From: DRQF01 sp964559135
GTDB taxonomy: Bacteria; Planctomycetota; GCA-002687715; DRQF01
Direction: 5' to 3'
Length of the DNA: 50,315 bases
NCBI GenBank assembly: GCA_964559135.1
Contig: CAZLGG010000018.1
Span: forward strand, 1 to 50,315
In this document: in pieces, positions 1 to 6,629 of the stretch
Position numbering within the stretch: the stretch's first letter is position 1
Layout of the letters: each line of letters begins with the position of its first letter
Program-made: the position numbers and the translations under genes
Notes under the pieces: model-generated
Told to the model about the DNA's origin: nothing
What the model saw: the letters and a program-made list of their open reading frames with translations, nothing else
Databases searched by the model: none

Positions 1-408
1 TGGATTGCTCCCGGAGGAAGGCACATGGAAATTGTCCGACGGGACGGGCGTGCTCAGATCGTCTTGACCGATGGACCGCTGGAGAATTCGTGTCGTCCCG
101 CTGCTGATGTGCTCTTTCGTTCCGCCCTCCGCCTTTGGGGTCACTCTCTTCTGGGAGTTGTGATGACGGGAATGGGGCAAGACGGTCTTCTGGGCGCGAG
201 CGCGATCTGGAAGGAAGGAGGTCGCGTTCTTGCACAGGATGAGAAGACAAGTGTCGTTTGGGGGATGCCGGGAGCGGTCGCTGCCGCCCAGGTCGCCGAC
301 CAGATCCTTCCTCTCGAGGAATTGGGGAGTGCCATAGTGCGATTCGTTTCGACGGCTGCGTCGTCAGGGCGCCAAGGTGTGGCCGTCAGACCAGTGAAGG
401 GAGCTTGA
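1..408 (+). CDS. cheB: CheB methylesterase, C-terminal part (cut by window edge)
   Basis: Protein-glutamate methylesterase removes methyl groups from chemoreceptors in the cytoplasm and resets adaptation. The frame is open from base 1, so the receiver domain and the catalytic Ser lie upstream of the window. What is visible is the end of the catalytic domain: an IAPGGRHM motif at the very start, carrying the catalytic His, and VVMTGMGQDG, carrying the catalytic Asp, followed by the usual GMPGAV segment. The first in-frame ATG (25) is internal to the conserved motif and is not the true start. The stop lies one base before cheR, so the two genes are almost certainly cotranscribed. Confidence 0.93.
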   Translation, partial: WIAPGGRHMEIVRRDGRAQIVLTDGPLENSCRPAADVLFRSALRLWGHSLLGVVMTGMGQDGLLGASAIWKEGGRVLAQDEKTSVVWGMPGAVAAAQVADQILPLEELGSAIVRFVSTAASSGRQGVAVRPVKGA

Positions 409-409
409 G

Positions 410-1243
410 ATGCTCATCACCGAGAATGCCTTCGACTACGTCGCGGATCTCGTCCGTGAAAAAGCGGCCATTGTCTTGGACGCCGGCAAGGAGTACCTCG
501 TCGAAGCGCGCCTCGCGCCTCTCGCGCGAGAGGAGGGATTACCGGATGTGGAAGCTCTCATCGAACGGATCCAGGAGCCGACCAATGAGCGCTTGCGCGA
601 GCGAGTGGTCGACGCCATGACCACAAACGAGACGAGCTTCTTCCGTGACGTGGTTCCGTTCGACATTCTCAAGAATTCGATCTTGCCCGAGATTATTGAG
701 CGGCGAAATGGCACGAAGAGGCTCACGATCTGGTCGGCTGCCTGCTCAACGGGGCAGGAGCCGTACTCGATTGCCATGCTTCTGCGAGAGTTTCCGGCAC
801 TGCAGGGGTGGGATCTGCGCATCCTGGCTACCGATCTTTCGAGCGCGGTGCTGGAGCGCGCAGCGTCCGGCACCTACCGACAGATGGAGGTCAATCGCGG
901 GTTGCCGGCGACGTTGCTGGTCAAGTACTTCACGCAGCGAGACGCCGTCTGGGTCGCGAAGCCGGAAATCCGGGACATCATTGAATTCAGTTCCATCAAC
1001 CTGGCAAAGCCTTGGAAACCGGGCCCCACGGTCGATGTGATGTTCCTCAGGAACGTGATGATCTATTTCGACGAGGAAACGAAGAAGAGAATACTCGATC
1101 AGGCTCACAAGTGTATAGCGCGGGATGGCTACCTGTTTCTCGGCGCGGCGGAGACCACGATGCGACTCCATGATGGATTCGTTCGAATGCCATTCGATCG
1201 GGCTTGCTGCTATCGAATCGTTGATGAGGCGGGGGGGCAATGA
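410..1243 (+). CDS. cheR: CheR chemotaxis protein methyltransferase
   Basis: SAM-dependent O-methyltransferase that methylates glutamates of chemoreceptors, opposing CheB. It has 277 residues, the usual size for the family. An N-terminal helical CheR_N domain (about residues 1-75) is followed by the Rossmann domain with TTNETSFFRD, then WSAACSTGQEPYS (SAM-binding loop), ATDLS and FLRNVMIYFD, all characteristic of CheR. The start lies one base after the cheB stop. The gene overlaps the next by four bases (ATGA), indicating translational coupling. Confidence 0.96.
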   Translation: MLITENAFDYVADLVREKAAIVLDAGKEYLVEARLAPLAREEGLPDVEALIERIQEPTNERLRERVVDAMTTNETSFFRDVVPFDILKNSILPEIIERRNGTKRLTIWSAACSTGQEPYSIAMLLREFPALQGWDLRILATDLSSAVLERAASGTYRQMEVNRGLPATLLVKYFTQRDAVWVAKPEIRDIIEFSSINLAKPWKPGPTVDVMFLRNVMIYFDEETKKRILDQAHKCIARDGYLFLGAAETTMRLHDGFVRMPFDRACCYRIVDEAGGQ

Positions 1244-1683
1244 TGGCCATCACAGACAAAATCAATGAATTGGCTCACGACGTACTGATGGACATGGGTT
1301 TCGATTTCGATGTCTTGGAGCCGAGCGGATACCCCCTGGAGGAAAGTGTCACCGCCAGCATCGCGATCGACGGTGTATGGCGCGGGATTCTCGCCCTGAG
1401 TATCCCCGCGAGGTTCGCGCGGACATTCTCTGCCCGCTGGCTCGGGATCGAGGAGGACGATGTTTCCGAGCACGTGGCTCTCGATAGTTTCGGGGAGCTC
1501 ATGAACACGATGGGGGGGCACTTCAAGGCCCGCTTTTGTGGGAAGGGTGAGCTGGGCCTTCCGGTCGTCATCGAGGACAGGGCTGAGTGCGAAGCTCCAA
1601 AGGGTGCGGAGGAAGCGCTCGTCGCGCATTTCATCTGCGAGGGTTTTCCGATTCGCTTCAGCGTGTCTGTTCGAGCCTCTTGA
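1240..1683 (+). CDS. CheX-like chemotaxis phosphatase domain protein
   Basis: A 147-residue protein, overlapping the cheR stop by four bases. The layout resembles CheX/CheC-type CheY-P phosphatases: an N-terminal helix, a central region with LDSFGELMNTMGG, which matches the E-x2-N-type catalytic helix of the family, and a C-terminal strand pair. Family members dephosphorylate CheY-P to end the signal. The assignment rests on that helix, the size and the location between cheR and receptor genes. Overall sequence is divergent, so activity is inferred. Confidence 0.7.
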   Translation: MMAITDKINELAHDVLMDMGFDFDVLEPSGYPLEESVTASIAIDGVWRGILALSIPARFARTFSARWLGIEEDDVSEHVALDSFGELMNTMGGHFKARFCGKGELGLPVVIEDRAECEAPKGAEEALVAHFICEGFPIRFSVSVRAS

Positions 1684-1697
1684 GGAAGGGGGGATCG

Positions 1698-2222
1698 ATG
1701 GCGAAGTATCTGGTGGACCCCACGGGGCGCGAAAGACTCTTCGATCGTGACGAGATCATCGTCAGTAAGACCGATCTCAAGGGACGGATCACCTACGCCA
1801 ATCACGTGTTCATTCGGGTGTCCGGTTTCAGTGAGGAAGAGCTTCTCGGGCGCCCCCACAGCATCATTCGACATCCGGGCATGCCCCGGTGTGTTTTCAA
1901 GTTGCTTTGGGACACGATTCAATCGGGCGACGAGATCTTCGCGTATGTCATCAACATGGCGAAGAACGGCGACCACTATTGGGTTCTCGCCCATGTGACT
2001 CCGACGTTCGATCCGGATGGTGAGATTGTCGGCTACCACTCGAATCGTCGTGTGCCGGATCCCGACGCGGTGGCGACGATCAAGACGATCTACGATGAGT
2101 TGCTTTCGATCGAGCAGGCGACATCGGACCCCGCCCAGGGGATGGAAGATGCCTCTCGACGTCTGGTGCAGCTTCTGCAAGCTCAGGGGCTGACTTACGG
2201 GGAATTCGTATTCGGAATATAG
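1698..2222 (+). CDS. Aer-type PAS domain sensor protein
   Basis: 174 residues made almost entirely of one PAS domain. The segments KGRITYANHVFIRVSGFSEEEL (about residues 28-49), then RHPGMP and KNGDHYWV, closely follow the PAS domain of Aer, the FAD-binding aerotaxis receptor of E. coli. Unlike Aer there is no membrane segment and no signalling domain in this protein; a soluble methyl-accepting protein begins two bases after the stop. ATG 1698 is preferred because a purine-rich GAGGAAGGGGGG lies just upstream and the PAS homology begins after it. A longer reading from 1587 would overlap the preceding gene. Ligand (FAD, haem or other) cannot be told from sequence. Confidence 0.85.
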   Translation: MAKYLVDPTGRERLFDRDEIIVSKTDLKGRITYANHVFIRVSGFSEEELLGRPHSIIRHPGMPRCVFKLLWDTIQSGDEIFAYVINMAKNGDHYWVLAHVTPTFDPDGEIVGYHSNRRVPDPDAVATIKTIYDELLSIEQATSDPAQGMEDASRRLVQLLQAQGLTYGEFVFGI

Positions 2223-2224
2223 GT

Positions 2225-3508
2225 GTGCGATGGCTCCGCGAAGACGCGGCGATGGGAATGGGGGACACGATGACAGACGTCACGATGTCGAGATACGAAT
2301 TGAACGAGCTAAGGACTCGACTGGATGAAAAGGAGGCCGAGCTGGAGGCCTATCGCGGTGGGATCCGCCGAATGGAGGAGGTTTGCAGGGCCGGCGCCCG
2401 GGGAAACCTCGAGGTGCGAGTTCTTCATCGTGCGGACGACAAGGGGCTTGCGCGACTCGGAGCGTCCGTCAATCAACTCCTGGATCTGACAGACGCCTTC
2501 GTCCGCGAGGCGGGAGCCGCGCTGGAGCACGCGAGCTCCGAGAGATTTTATCGAAAAGTACTTCTGCACGGACTGCTCGGGTCCTTCCAAAGGGGGGCCA
2601 TGATCATCAATGACGCTACGGAAGCGATGGCGGACAAGACGAGAGCTCTGGACGAGGCCCAGTCGAAGCGACGTGCCCTGGCCGTAGAATTCGAGGAAGT
2701 TGTGAAGAGTGTCGCCGACGCGGTGGCTTCATCGGCCACAGAAATGCAGGCGACGGCAGCGACCTTGGCGGGTATCGCTAGGGACACGACGAAGCAGTCG
2801 GAGGAGGCTGACGGAGTCGCGCACGACGTCGCTGCTGACGTCGAGACGGTCGCCTCGGCGGCCGAGCAGCTCACGGCATCGATCAAGGAGATCAACGGAG
2901 CCGTCGATGCTTCGGCTTCCGTAAGCCGCGAGGCCGTTTCCGTTGCGGGTCTCGCGAGCCGTCGCGTCGCCGGGCTCACGAAGGTTTGCGACCGCATAGG
3001 CCGCATGCTCAATCTCATTCACAAGATCTCGTCACAGACGAATCTTCTGGCCTTGAATGCGACCATCGAGGCCGAACGCGCCGGTGAGGCGGGACTGGGT
3101 TTCGCCATCGTCGCTGCAGAGGTCAAGAGCCTCGCGCACGAGACGGCCGATGTGACAGAACAGATCGAGGATCTCGTAGCCGAGATCCGGTCAGCGACGG
3201 GGGCCACCGCCGAGACGATCGGTAGCCTGGTGGAATCCGTGGAGAGCATCGACGGCTTCACGACGGAGATCGCCAAGGGAGTCGATGAGCAGGAGCAGGC
3301 GACGAACGAGATCGCTGAAGCGGCGCACCGCGCCGCGGAAGGGTCGTGCCGGGTATCGAATCGGGTCAAGGACGTGTCCGAATCGACGAGTGCGTCCCAC
3401 TCCGCAGCCGACGAGCTCGTGACCGCTGCCGAGGCTCTGTCTCGCCAGGCGGTGGTCTTGCAGGAACACTCGGCGTGTTTTCTCCGGGGGATAAGGGAGG
3501 GGACTTGA
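2225..3508 (+). CDS. soluble methyl-accepting chemotaxis protein
   Basis: 427-residue chemoreceptor with no signal peptide and no membrane segment, so it should act in the cytoplasm. An N-terminal coiled coil (about residues 20-50) is followed by a HAMP-like stretch with GNLEVRV, a linker, and the long helical signalling domain. The hairpin tip that contacts CheA/CheW is recognisable as TNLLALNATIEAERAGEAG (near residues 270-290). Position directly after an Aer-type PAS protein suggests that the PAS protein supplies the sensory input. The listed start is GTG 2225; ATG 2252 or ATG 2270, the latter with GGGGGA close upstream, are equally possible and change only the N-terminus. Confidence 0.93.
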   Translation: MRWLREDAAMGMGDTMTDVTMSRYELNELRTRLDEKEAELEAYRGGIRRMEEVCRAGARGNLEVRVLHRADDKGLARLGASVNQLLDLTDAFVREAGAALEHASSERFYRKVLLHGLLGSFQRGAMIINDATEAMADKTRALDEAQSKRRALAVEFEEVVKSVADAVASSATEMQATAATLAGIARDTTKQSEEADGVAHDVAADVETVASAAEQLTASIKEINGAVDASASVSREAVSVAGLASRRVAGLTKVCDRIGRMLNLIHKISSQTNLLALNATIEAERAGEAGLGFAIVAAEVKSLAHETADVTEQIEDLVAEIRSATGATAETIGSLVESVESIDGFTTEIAKGVDEQEQATNEIAEAAHRAAEGSCRVSNRVKDVSESTSASHSAADELVTAAEALSRQAVVLQEHSACFLRGIREGT

Positions 3509-3661
3509 AGACATTCCGCCCGTTCTTCAAACCTCTCGGAGGAGGATCGGTGGGGCACCTGGCTGCGCTCCCGGGGGCAGGTGCGCGGCGGCGTCGAAAA
3601 CCGGAAGATTTGTAGGGAATAATAGTTAATGGAGCGGGCCCGGAAGTCCGAAACGATATTC

Positions 3662-4024
3662 ATGAAGATTCTCATCGTTGATGATTCGATGGCGATGCGC
3701 AAGATCGTCGCCCGAACACTGAGGCAGGCAGGTTTCGACGACATCGAGATCGTGGAGGCCGAGAATGGCCAAGCGGGCCTGGAAGCCGTGTCCAGCCATG
3801 AGCCGGACGTGATCCTCTCGGACTGGAACATGCCCGTGATGAACGGTATCGATTTCTTGAAGGCCCTGCGCGCCGGGGACGACTCTCGCCCGTTCGGCTT
3901 CATCACCACCGAGGGGGGGGCGGACATGCGCCGGCAAGCCATCGAGGCGGGTGCGGACTTTCTCCTCGAAAAGCCGTGTACCGCCGAGCAAGTGGCCAGC
4001 AAACTCTCATCGTACACGAAGTAG
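3662..4024 (+). CDS. cheY: CheY chemotaxis response regulator
   Basis: Single receiver domain of 120 residues. The phosphoacceptor Asp54 lies in LSDWNMP, the acidic pair is Asp7-Asp8, the switch Thr is in FITTEG (82-83), and the conserved Lys104 is in EKP. These are the complete set for a working receiver. CheY-P binds the flagellar switch. ATG 3662 begins the canonical MKILIVDDS; an in-frame ATG at 3629 would add eleven residues unlike the family. A tract of eight G residues sits inside the gene around 3913. Confidence 0.95.
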   Translation: MKILIVDDSMAMRKIVARTLRQAGFDDIEIVEAENGQAGLEAVSSHEPDVILSDWNMPVMNGIDFLKALRAGDDSRPFGFITTEGGADMRRQAIEAGADFLLEKPCTAEQVASKLSSYTK

Positions 4025-4040
4025 CCACGGAGGCCCGATC

Positions 4041-4517
4041 ATGACGTTCCAACTTCCCGATCCCGGGCAGCTCTCTCAGATCCTCTGCGGTCTGTTGGGG
4101 ACCGATATCAGCTTGGAATCCGCGGACTCCGCGACAGACATCTCGGATCTCCAGCCCGGCTGGGGTTCCCTTCTGATCGACGACGACGACAACGAAATCG
4201 GCTGTATCGTCGGCGACCTCGTGTCGACGGTTTCCTTGGGCGGTGGATTGCTCATGCTGCCGGTGGGCGGCCTCGAAGATCAGGTGGACGAGGGGGAGGC
4301 CAGTGAGATGGCCGTCAGTGCTTTGGGGGAGGTCATCAACGTCATGACCAAGACCCTCAACGAGCTGGACGGCAACCCACACGTGCGTTCCATGCCGACC
4401 CAACCCATCTCGGAACTCGCCGAGGGGCGTCCCTGGGTACAAAGCCCCTCCGCGTCCGCCGGCTACCAGGGCAAGATGCTCGTCGGCGACGGGCGCCTCG
4501 CCATCCTCGGGGCCTGA
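4041..4517 (+). CDS. uncharacterised protein, possibly CheC/CheX-like
   Basis: 158 residues, beginning 16 bases after cheY with GGAGG upstream of the ATG. I do not recognise a clear family. The segment MAVSALGEVINVMTKTLNEL (about residues 93-112) has the E-x2-N pattern of the catalytic helix in CheC/CheX phosphatases, and an N-terminal strand-rich region precedes it. Together with the location this suggests a second CheY-P phosphatase or a FliN/CheC-like binding module. The C-terminal third is low in conserved-looking features. It is the last gene of the chemotaxis run. Confidence 0.6.
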   Translation: MTFQLPDPGQLSQILCGLLGTDISLESADSATDISDLQPGWGSLLIDDDDNEIGCIVGDLVSTVSLGGGLLMLPVGGLEDQVDEGEASEMAVSALGEVINVMTKTLNELDGNPHVRSMPTQPISELAEGRPWVQSPSASAGYQGKMLVGDGRLAILGA

Positions 4518-4739
4518 ATCCCACCCTCCCACTGCTCCTGGAGGAGTAATCCCCCTGTTGCGGCCAGATCGGCGCCCGCGTCCTCTTCCATCGGACGATC
4601 GATCGACCGGAGGATGAGCAACAGCAGGGTGCTATCCTCGAGACGGTTGTCGAGCCCCGTGCTCGCCTCCCGGGTCTCGAGGGTCCGGCTCTCTAGCCAT
4701 GGGAAACTCTCTGACTTCCTTGCCCCGCCTGCTCAGTCC

Positions 4740-4773
4740 TTGGCCTCCTCCACCGAAGGTAATACACTGTATT
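4740..4773 (+). promoter_or_regulatory. promoter and operator of the toxin-antitoxin operon
   Basis: A sigma70-type promoter TTGGCC (4740-4745), 17-base spacer, TACACT (4763-4768). The -10 box lies inside a perfect palindrome AATACA-C-TGTATT (4761-4773). Such a palindrome covering the -10 element is the expected binding site for an AbrB/MazE-type antitoxin that represses its own operon. The region from 4518 to here otherwise holds no gene that I can support. Confidence 0.6.
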
Positions 4774-4798
4774 GACTTTGTGCTAACGGATGCCAGCC

Positions 4799-5023
4799 AT
4801 GATCAAGCGACTCACGAAGCACGGGAACAGCCTCGCCCTGGTGATCGACAAGGCGATTCTCGATCTCTTGAAGATCGACTCCGAGACGCCGATCGAGATC
4901 ACGACCGACGGTCGATCCCTGCTCGTGACGCCGATCTCCCCTGACCGCCGCGACGAGTTCCAGGCCGCGCTCGACAAGGTGAACCGGCGCCACGGGAAAG
5001 CCCTGGGGCGCCTGGCGCGGTGA
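4799..5023 (+). CDS. AbrB/MazE-type antitoxin
   Basis: 74-residue swapped-hairpin AbrB-family DNA-binding protein. The MIKRLTKHGNSLALVIDKAIL start is the classic first half of the domain, followed by the LLKID...IEITTDGRSLLVTPI second half. A C-terminal tail (about 50-74, basic) would wrap the toxin. ATG 4799 is preferred over ATG 4790 because family members begin at the MIK. It should neutralise the Doc toxin encoded six bases downstream and repress the operon through the palindrome at 4761-4773. Confidence 0.9.
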   Translation: MIKRLTKHGNSLALVIDKAILDLLKIDSETPIEITTDGRSLLVTPISPDRRDEFQAALDKVNRRHGKALGRLAR

Positions 5024-5029
5024 GTCCGT

Positions 5030-5416
5030 ATGGAGCCGCGTTTTTTCGAGCTCGGTGAGATCCTCGAGATCCATCGCGACCAGATCGAACGCTACGGGGG
5101 CGCTGAGGGGATCCGCGACCTAGGACTGCTCCAGTCAGCCGTCGGCATGCCGAAGGCGACGATGGGCGGTGCCTTCCTGCACCTCGACTTGTTCGAGTTG
5201 GCGGCGGCGTATCTCTACCACCTCGTCTGCAATCACCCCTTCGTGGACGGCAACAAGCGGACCGGCACGGCTGCGGCGCTCGTCTTCCTCGAACTCCACG
5301 GCGTCGTTCTCGAAGTCGACGACGACGAGCTGGCTGAGATGGTCGAGGCGGTCGCCGCCGGGAACCTCGCCAAGGCGGCGGTGACCGAGTTCCTGCGGGC
5401 GCACGTGCGCGAATGA
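5030..5416 (+). CDS. doc: Doc (death-on-curing) family toxin, Fic fold
   Basis: 128-residue Fic-fold toxin. The signature HPFVDGNKRTG (His69 to Gly79) matches Doc, which phosphorylates elongation factor Tu and stops translation. Catalytic His69 and the Asp73, Asn75 and Arg77 positions are all present, so the toxin looks intact. The N-terminal region with RYGGAEGIRDLGLLQSA is also typical of Doc. It follows the AbrB-type antitoxin by six bases. The classical partner of Doc is Phd, so this is the AbrB-Doc variant of the module. Confidence 0.93.
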   Translation: MEPRFFELGEILEIHRDQIERYGGAEGIRDLGLLQSAVGMPKATMGGAFLHLDLFELAAAYLYHLVCNHPFVDGNKRTGTAAALVFLELHGVVLEVDDDELAEMVEAVAAGNLAKAAVTEFLRAHVRE

Positions 5417-5521
5417 CACATGTGCCGGCCGGGCGAGCAACCGGGGCGTTCGTCCCCGAATCGTGGTGGGGCCCGGGGAGTGAAATGCGGCGGAAAGCCC
5501 CGGGACGGGTCAGAACGAGCG

Positions 5522-5549
5522 CGGCCCGCCGAGTTTCCCCGGCGGGCCG
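5522..5549 (-). terminator. strong hairpin downstream of tmRNA
   Basis: Perfect 10-bp stem CGGCCCGCCG / CGGCGGGCCG with an eight-base loop, between the convergent ends of doc and tmRNA. A second perfect hairpin, GGACCGC-GAA-GCGGTCC (5559-5575), lies right after the tmRNA 3' end. Neither is followed by a good U-run on the minus strand, so termination or 3'-end processing of tmRNA is a guess from position. Confidence 0.45.
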
Positions 5550-5579
5550 TGACCGTTGGGACCGCGAAGCGGTCCGGAG

Positions 5580-5927
5580 TGGAGGCGGCGGGGATCGAAC
5601 CCGCGTCCCGTTGCCGCTCAGCCAGAGCTTCTACGTGCGTAGTCGACTCTTTGAATCTCGTCCTCCCCGGCTCCTGCCGACGGGATGCGGGGTGGACCAG
5701 CCTCGCTGAATCTCGCGCGCCCTCGCCGAGGCGAACTCGGTCGCGCCAGCCCGCTGGTTATACGTCAGCCGAAGAACGCAGGCGAATCATCGGCCGACGG
5801 GCCACCTCAGGCGGCCAGAGCGTAGCTGTTATTGGCAGCTAAAGGTGTTCCAGGGATTAAAGAGGTGTCTGGGACCTCTGCACGCCACTCTGACATCGTC
5901 AAGCCCGGTCGATACCAAATCGCCCCC
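5580..5927 (-). ncRNA. ssrA: tmRNA (transfer-messenger RNA)
   Basis: 348-nt one-piece tmRNA that rescues ribosomes stalled on broken mRNA. On the minus strand the 5' end is GGGGGCG followed by AUUUGGUAUCGACCGGG, and the 3' end carries the T-arm GGGUUCGAUCCC and CGCCUCC-A, which pairs with the 5' end over 7 bp with one G-U. CCA is not encoded. The tag reading frame (5839 down to 5807) starts at GCU after UA and encodes AANNSYALAA then UGA, giving the usual ALAA degradation signal. It begins 25 bases after the smpB stop. Confidence 0.96.
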
Positions 5928-5938
5928 GTGCCGATGCC

Positions 5939-5952
5939 GTGCATTCATGCAC
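5939..5952. repeat. perfect inverted repeat filling the smpB-ssrA spacer
   Basis: GTGCAT-TC-ATGCAC, a 6-bp perfect inverted repeat that starts immediately after the smpB stop codon and ends 11 bases before tmRNA. It could fold as a small hairpin in a joint transcript and mark a processing site, or be a protein-binding site. No good promoter for tmRNA is visible in the short spacer. Confidence 0.5.
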
Positions 5953-6429
5953 TCAAGAACCATAACGCCTGGATTCGCGCTCCGCATCCCTTTTTTTGAT
6001 GGCCTCCCGCTTGTCGAAGCTCTTCTTGCCTCGCGCGAGGGCCAGGGTGACCTTGGCGCGACCCCGCTCGTTGAAATAGAGGTCCACGGGAACGAGGGTC
6101 AGTCCCGACTGTTTGACCTTGCGCTGGATACGCCGGATTTCGGAGCGGTTGAGCAGGAGTTTGCGTCGGCGGCGCGGCTCGTGATTGAGGAGGCTCGCTT
6201 CGTCGTATTCGGCGATGTGGGCGCCGATGAGCCAGGCCTCCCCGTCGGTCACGCGAGCATACGCCTCGGCGAGCGAGACGTTGCCGGCTCGGATCGACTT
6301 CACTTCGCTTCCGCGCAGGACGATTCCCGCTTCGAAGGTCTCGATGAACTCGAATTCGTACCGGGCGCGGCGGTTCTGAACCACCAGCTTGTGTCCGTCG
6401 TCGACGTGTTTCTTCTTCCGTGCGGCCAT
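5953..6429 (-). CDS. smpB: SmpB, tmRNA-binding protein
   Basis: 158 residues, typical for SmpB, the obligate partner of tmRNA in trans-translation. It delivers tmRNA to the A site of stalled ribosomes. Family motifs are clear: NRRARYEFEFIETFEAGIVLRGSEVKS, then AHIAEYDEAS, the NERGRAKVTLALARGKK segment, and a basic C-terminal tail KREAIKKRDAERE that reads the empty mRNA channel. Start ATG 6429 gives the usual MAARKKKH N-terminus; an upstream in-frame ATG at 6495 gives a proline-rich extension unlike the family. The tmRNA gene follows on the same strand. Confidence 0.96.
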   Translation of the reverse strand: MAARKKKHVDDGHKLVVQNRRARYEFEFIETFEAGIVLRGSEVKSIRAGNVSLAEAYARVTDGEAWLIGAHIAEYDEASLLNHEPRRRRKLLLNRSEIRRIQRKVKQSGLTLVPVDLYFNERGRAKVTLALARGKKSFDKREAIKKRDAERESRRYGS

Positions 6430-6437
6430 GGCGGTGG

Positions 6438-6466
6438 AGCGTAGGGGGCCCCGCGGACGGGGACAA
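6438..6466 (-). promoter_or_regulatory. smpB: candidate smpB promoter
   Basis: On the minus strand TTGTCC (6466-6461), 17 bases, TACGCT (6443-6438). The expected transcription start is only about two bases before the smpB ATG, which would give a leaderless or nearly leaderless mRNA. Confidence 0.4.
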
Positions 6467-6472
6467 GGGGCC

Positions 6473-6500
6473 TTGAACGTGCCCGGAGGGTCCATAAGAT
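6473..6500 (+). promoter_or_regulatory. tRNA-Leu promoter
   Basis: TTGAAC (6473-6478), 16 bases, TAAGAT (6495-6500), ending 11 bases before the tRNA. It is divergent from the candidate smpB promoter. Confidence 0.6.
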
Positions 6501-6511
6501 CGTCGCCGGAC

Positions 6512-6597
6512 GCCGAAGTGGCGGAATTGGCAGACGCGCCAGGTTCAGGTCCTGGTTCCCTTTTTTGGGAGTGGAGGTTCGAATCCTCTCTTCGGCA
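6512..6597 (+). tRNA. tRNA-Leu (anticodon CAG)
   Basis: 86-nt class II tRNA. The acceptor stem GCCGAAG pairs with CTTCGGC. The anticodon stem CCAGG/CCTGG encloses TTCAGGT with anticodon CAG at 6546-6548. The long variable arm CCC-TTTTTT-GGG is typical for leucine, and the T-arm is GGTTCGAATCC. CCA is not encoded. Confidence 0.97.
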
Positions 6598-6600
6598 CTG

Positions 6601-6629
6601 GCCCCGAGGTCATTCCTCGGGGCTTTTTT
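6601..6629 (+). terminator. rho-independent terminator of tRNA-Leu
   Basis: Perfect 9-bp stem GCCCCGAGG / CCTCGGGGC with loop TCATT and a run of six T. The stop codon of the convergent ppx-like gene (6610-6612) lies in the loop, so the element sits inside the end of that gene. Confidence 0.92.

Noticed and set aside
3908..3920. G-run in cheY as a phase-variation tract
   Set aside because: It encodes normal Glu-Gly-Gly-Ala residues at a conserved position; G-runs are frequent in this DNA and no sign of variation can be seen in one sequence.
5845..6444. 199-codon plus-strand frame across smpB and the tmRNA 5' end
   Set aside because: Antisense to smpB, whose motifs are unmistakable.
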